From Streptomyces albidoflavus (GTDB lineage Bacteria; Actinomycetota; Actinomycetes; Streptomycetales; Streptomycetaceae): 64,000 nucleotides of DNA. The notes under the pieces were generated by a model. It was not told where the DNA came from, made no database searches, and was given only the letters and a program-made list of their open reading frames with translations. The position numbers and the translations under genes are program-made. How positions within the stretch are numbered: the first letter of the stretch is position 1; every line of letters starts with the position of its first letter. The DNA lies in NCBI RefSeq assembly GCF_000719955.1, contig NZ_JOII01000008.1:62001-126000 (forward strand), written 5' to 3'. This document shows, one piece after another, positions 61,327 through 64,000 of this stretch.

Positions 61327-63591
61327 ATGAGCGGCCGGACGACGACAGCGGGCAGCGCGGAGGTCGAACTCGCCATCGGCGGGATGACCTGCGCCTCCTG
61401 CGCCGCGCGCATCGAGAAGAAGCTCAACCGCATGGAGGGCGTCGAGGCCACCGTCAACTACGCCACCGAGAAGGCCAAGGTCTCCTACGCCGGACCGGTC
61501 GCGGTCGGCGACCTGATCGCCACCGTCGAGGCCACCGGCTACACCGCCCGCGAACCCGAACCGCCCCGCGCGGAGAGCGGACCGGCGGCCGGCGACGACG
61601 GCGACGCCCGCGCCGAGGAGGAGCTGCGGCCGCTGCGCCGGCGGCTCGTCACCGCCGTGGTGCTGGCCGTCCCGGTGATCGCCATGGCGATGATCCCGGC
61701 CCTCCAGTTCACCTACTGGCAGTGGCTCTCCCTCACCCTGGCCGCCCCCGTCGTCGTCTACGCCGCCTGGCCCTTCCACAAGGCCGCCTGGACCAACCTG
61801 CGGCACGGGGCCGCGACCATGGACACCCTGATCTCGGTCGGCACCTCGGCCGCCTTCCTCTGGTCCCTGTGGGCGCTCTTCTTCGGCACCGCCGGAACCC
61901 CGGGGATGACCCACCCCTTCGAGTTCACCGTCGCCCGCACCGACGGCGCCGGGAACATCTACCTGGAGGCCGCCGCCGGCGTCACCGCCTTCATCCTCGC
62001 CGGACGGTACTTCGAGGCCCGCTCCAAGCGCCGCGCCTCCGCCGCGCTGCGCTCCCTGATGGAGCTGGGCGCCAAGGAGGTCACCGTCCTGCGCGGCGGC
62101 CGTGAGGAGCGGATACCGGCGGGCGAGCTGCGCACCGGCGACCGCTTCGTGGTCCGCCCCGGCGAGAAGGTCGCCACCGACGGCACCGTGGTCGAGGGCT
62201 CCTCCGCCATCGACGCCTCCCTGCTCACCGGCGAGTCCGTCCCCGTCGAGGTCGGCGCGGGCGACTCGGTCACCGGCGCCACGCTCAACGCCGGAGGCCG
62301 CCTGGTCGTCGAGGCCACCCGGGTCGGCGCCGACACCCAGCTCGCCCGGATGGCCAAGCTGGTCGAGGAGGCGCAGAACGGCAAGGCCGCCGCCCAGCGG
62401 CTCGCCGACCGCATCTCCGCCGTCTTCGTGCCGGTCGTCATCGCGCTGGCCGTCGCCACCTTCGGCTTCTGGCTCGGCACCGGCTGGGGGCTGACCGCCG
62501 CCTTCACCGCCGCCGTCGCCGTACTGATCATCGCCTGCCCCTGCGCGCTGGGGCTCGCCACGCCGACCGCGCTCATGGTCGGCACCGGACGCGGCGCCCA
62601 GCTCGGCATCCTCATCAAGGGCCCCGAGGTCCTGGAGAGCACCCGCAAGGTCGACACCGTCGTCCTCGACAAGACCGGCACCGTCACCACCGGCCGGATG
62701 ACCCTGCTCGCCGTGCACACCGCCGCCTCCACCACCGAGGAGGAGGCGCTCCGCCTCGCCGGAGCCCTGGAACACGCCTCCGAGCACCCCATCGCCCAGG
62801 CCGTCGCCCGCGCCGCCGCCGACCGCACCGGCCCGCTCCCCGCGCCCGAGGACTTCGCGGGCGTCGCCGGTCTCGGTGTCCAGGGCGTCGTCGAGGGCCA
62901 CGCCGTCCTCGTCGGCCGGCCCCGCCTCCTCGCCGAGTGGGCGATCGAGCTCCCCGCCGGGCTGGAGCGCGCCCACGCCGGGGCCGAGGCCGCCGGGCGT
63001 ACCGCCGTCGCGGTCGCCTGGGACGGGGAGGCCCGCGCGGTCCTGGAGGTGGCCGACGCCGTCAAGGAGACCAGCCCCGAGGCGATCCGCCGGCTGCGCG
63101 CGCTGGGCCTCACCCCGGTCCTGCTCACCGGCGACAACCGGGCCGCCGCCGAGTCGGTCGCCCGCGAGGTCGGCATCGACCAGGTCATCGCCGAGGTGAT
63201 GCCCGAGGACAAGGCCGAGGTGGTCAAGGGGCTCCAGGCGGAGGGCCGTACGGTCGCCATGGTCGGGGACGGGGTCAACGACGCCGCCGCCCTCGCCCAG
63301 GCCGATCTCGGCCTCGCCATGGGCACCGGCACCGACGCCGCGATCGAGGCCGGGGACCTCACTCTGGTCCGGGGTGACCTGAGGGTGGCCGCCGACGCGG
63401 TGCGCCTGGCCCGGCGCACCCTCGCCACCATCAAGTCCAACCTCTTCTGGGCCTTCGCCTACAACGTGGCCGCCCTGCCGCTGGCCGCCGCCGGCCTCCT
63501 CAACCCGATGATCGCCGGCGCCGCGATGGCCTTCTCCTCGGTCTTCGTGGTCGGCAACTCGCTGCGGCTGCGCCGGTTCAAGGGGGCCTGA
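61327..63591 (+). CDS. copA: Copper-exporting P1B-type ATPase
   Basis: A 754-residue Cu(I) export pump. One heavy-metal-associated domain at about 12-75 has GMTCASC (C22, C25). The actuator loop LTGESVPVEVG is at about 305. The transmembrane metal motif is CPC at 404-406 (IACPCALGLATP). The phosphorylated Asp is D448 (DKTGTVTTG), the HP motif is in SEHPIAQ, and the hinge is GDGVNDAAALAQADLGLAMGTGTDAAIEAGD. Eight membrane helices are expected. The ATG at 61327 follows GGAGAGG at eight bases; a GTG at 61321 is too close to it. Three CsoR boxes precede it, and a hairpin terminator follows. Confidence 0.95.
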   Translation: MSGRTTTAGSAEVELAIGGMTCASCAARIEKKLNRMEGVEATVNYATEKAKVSYAGPVAVGDLIATVEATGYTAREPEPPRAESGPAAGDDGDARAEEELRPLRRRLVTAVVLAVPVIAMAMIPALQFTYWQWLSLTLAAPVVVYAAWPFHKAAWTNLRHGAATMDTLISVGTSAAFLWSLWALFFGTAGTPGMTHPFEFTVARTDGAGNIYLEAAAGVTAFILAGRYFEARSKRRASAALRSLMELGAKEVTVLRGGREERIPAGELRTGDRFVVRPGEKVATDGTVVEGSSAIDASLLTGESVPVEVGAGDSVTGATLNAGGRLVVEATRVGADTQLARMAKLVEEAQNGKAAAQRLADRISAVFVPVVIALAVATFGFWLGTGWGLTAAFTAAVAVLIIACPCALGLATPTALMVGTGRGAQLGILIKGPEVLESTRKVDTVVLDKTGTVTTGRMTLLAVHTAASTTEEEALRLAGALEHASEHPIAQAVARAAADRTGPLPAPEDFAGVAGLGVQGVVEGHAVLVGRPRLLAEWAIELPAGLERAHAGAEAAGRTAVAVAWDGEARAVLEVADAVKETSPEAIRRLRALGLTPVLLTGDNRAAAESVAREVGIDQVIAEVMPEDKAEVVKGLQAEGRTVAMVGDGVNDAAALAQADLGLAMGTGTDAAIEAGDLTLVRGDLRVAADAVRLARRTLATIKSNLFWAFAYNVAALPLAAAGLLNPMIAGAAMAFSSVFVVGNSLRLRRFKGA

Positions 63592-63611
63592 CCCCCACCG
63601 CGTACGACGCC

Positions 63612-63644
63612 GGGAGCCGGCCCCCACCGCGGGGACCGGCTCCC
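63612..63644. terminator. Bidirectional terminator
   Basis: GGGAGCCGG (63612-63620) and CCGGCTCCC (63636-63644) form a perfect 9-bp stem with inner CCCC/GGGG pairing. It lies between copA and the convergent partial gene at the window end. Confidence 0.8.
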
Positions 63645-63667
63645 TCTCCCTTGTGCCGCGGTGCCCG

Positions 63668-64000
63668 TCAGGGCAGCGGGAACTCGGTGATCGTCGACGG
63701 GATCGTGTCCGACCCCTGGGTGGGCTCGCCGACCTGGTTGATCACATGGTCGAAGTGCCCGTTGCCGCCGAGCGAGACGGTCAGCAGCCCGTGGAACTTC
63801 ACCCCGGGCTTGACCGGTGCCTGGAAGCCGTGCTCCTGGCGGATGCTCGGGTCCACGTTGTAGTAGCAGTAGCTGCCGAGCCCCCATCCCTCGTGCGTCT
63901 CCACCGAGTCCTCGACCTTGTAGGCCGCGTACCCCCGGGTGTCGCCGTTCTGGATGGCCGCCTGGTTGGGCGCGTCGTACGCCTTCTCGTTCTGGAAGAA
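63668..64000 (-). CDS. C-terminal end of a secreted carbohydrate-active-type protein (partial)
   Basis: The last 110 codons of a gene running off the window. The frame reads GDTRGYAAYKVED, then HEGWGLGSYCYYNVDPS, then KFHGLLTVSLGGNGHFDHVINQVGEP. This wording closes large secreted Streptomyces proteins annotated as coagulation factor 5/8-type or adenylyl-cyclase-like proteins, probably with beta-helix glycan-hydrolase folds. The start lies beyond the window, so neither the signal nor the catalytic domain is visible. The label is an inference from memory. Confidence 0.6.
   Translation of the reverse strand, partial: FFQNEKAYDAPNQAAIQNGDTRGYAAYKVEDSVETHEGWGLGSYCYYNVDPSIRQEHGFQAPVKPGVKFHGLLTVSLGGNGHFDHVINQVGEPTQGSDTIPSTITEFPLP

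Noticed and set aside
61225..63627. 800-codon open frame on the strand opposite copA
   Set aside because: It mirrors copA, and its Gly/Asp/Glu/His-rich translation matches no family. In high-GC genes the antisense frame is often open by codon bias.

Overview
The window is very GC-rich, with GTG and ATG starts, purine-rich ribosome binding sites, many 4-base ATGA/GTGA gene overlaps, Tat and Sec secreted proteins, and families typical of Streptomyces (mce operon, Stealth protein, calerythrin-type EF-hand protein, PHO and CsoR boxes). I infer a Streptomyces chromosome. No rRNA, tRNA, CRISPR array, phage module or replication origin was seen.

Layout. 0-5.8 kb is a loosely packed accessory stretch: a small membrane protein, a Tat-exported metallo-hydrolase, a class A beta-lactamase-like protein divergent from a LysR regulator, a SMI1/KNR4 protein, a decayed VOC (glyoxalase) gene and the tail of an IS5-type transposase. 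5.8-24.6 kb holds a PucR-type regulator, three secreted proteins on the minus strand, a 756-base promoter region with related palindromes, and a 14-gene mce operon: ATPase, two YrbE permeases, six MCE proteins, four Mce-associated proteins and a lytic transglycosylase. Together these form a cell-envelope lipid or hydrophobic substrate importer.

24.6-34.7 kb has an aldo/keto reductase, an MFS transporter, an EF-hand protein paired with a divergent isopropylmalate-dehydrogenase-like protein, a TnpB gene with an apparent omega-RNA end, a zinc formaldehyde dehydrogenase, an SRPBCC protein, an unknown membrane protein and a secreted RelA-like ATP nucleotide 3'-pyrophosphokinase. 34.8-42.9 kb is a redox neighbourhood: an SDR, an XRE regulator divergent from an ADH/SDR/cyclophilin-like/SDR/cupin/SDR run, then a polysaccharide deacetylase and an asparaginase.

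43.1-53.4 kb is a sugar-uptake locus: a ROK repressor divergent from a ribose/xylose-type ABC importer (ATPase, two permeases, binding lipoprotein) translationally coupled to a sugar epimerase, followed by a 1042-residue secreted ThuA/PQQ-dehydrogenase-like/PKD/CBM protein. 53.4-64 kb holds an MFS/TetR pair with twin operators, a Stealth phosphotransferase, a PHO-box-controlled PhoX-like protein, a GH87-type alpha-1,3-glucanase, a copper ATPase with three CsoR boxes divergent from a His-rich membrane peptide, and the 3' end of a further gene that runs off the window.
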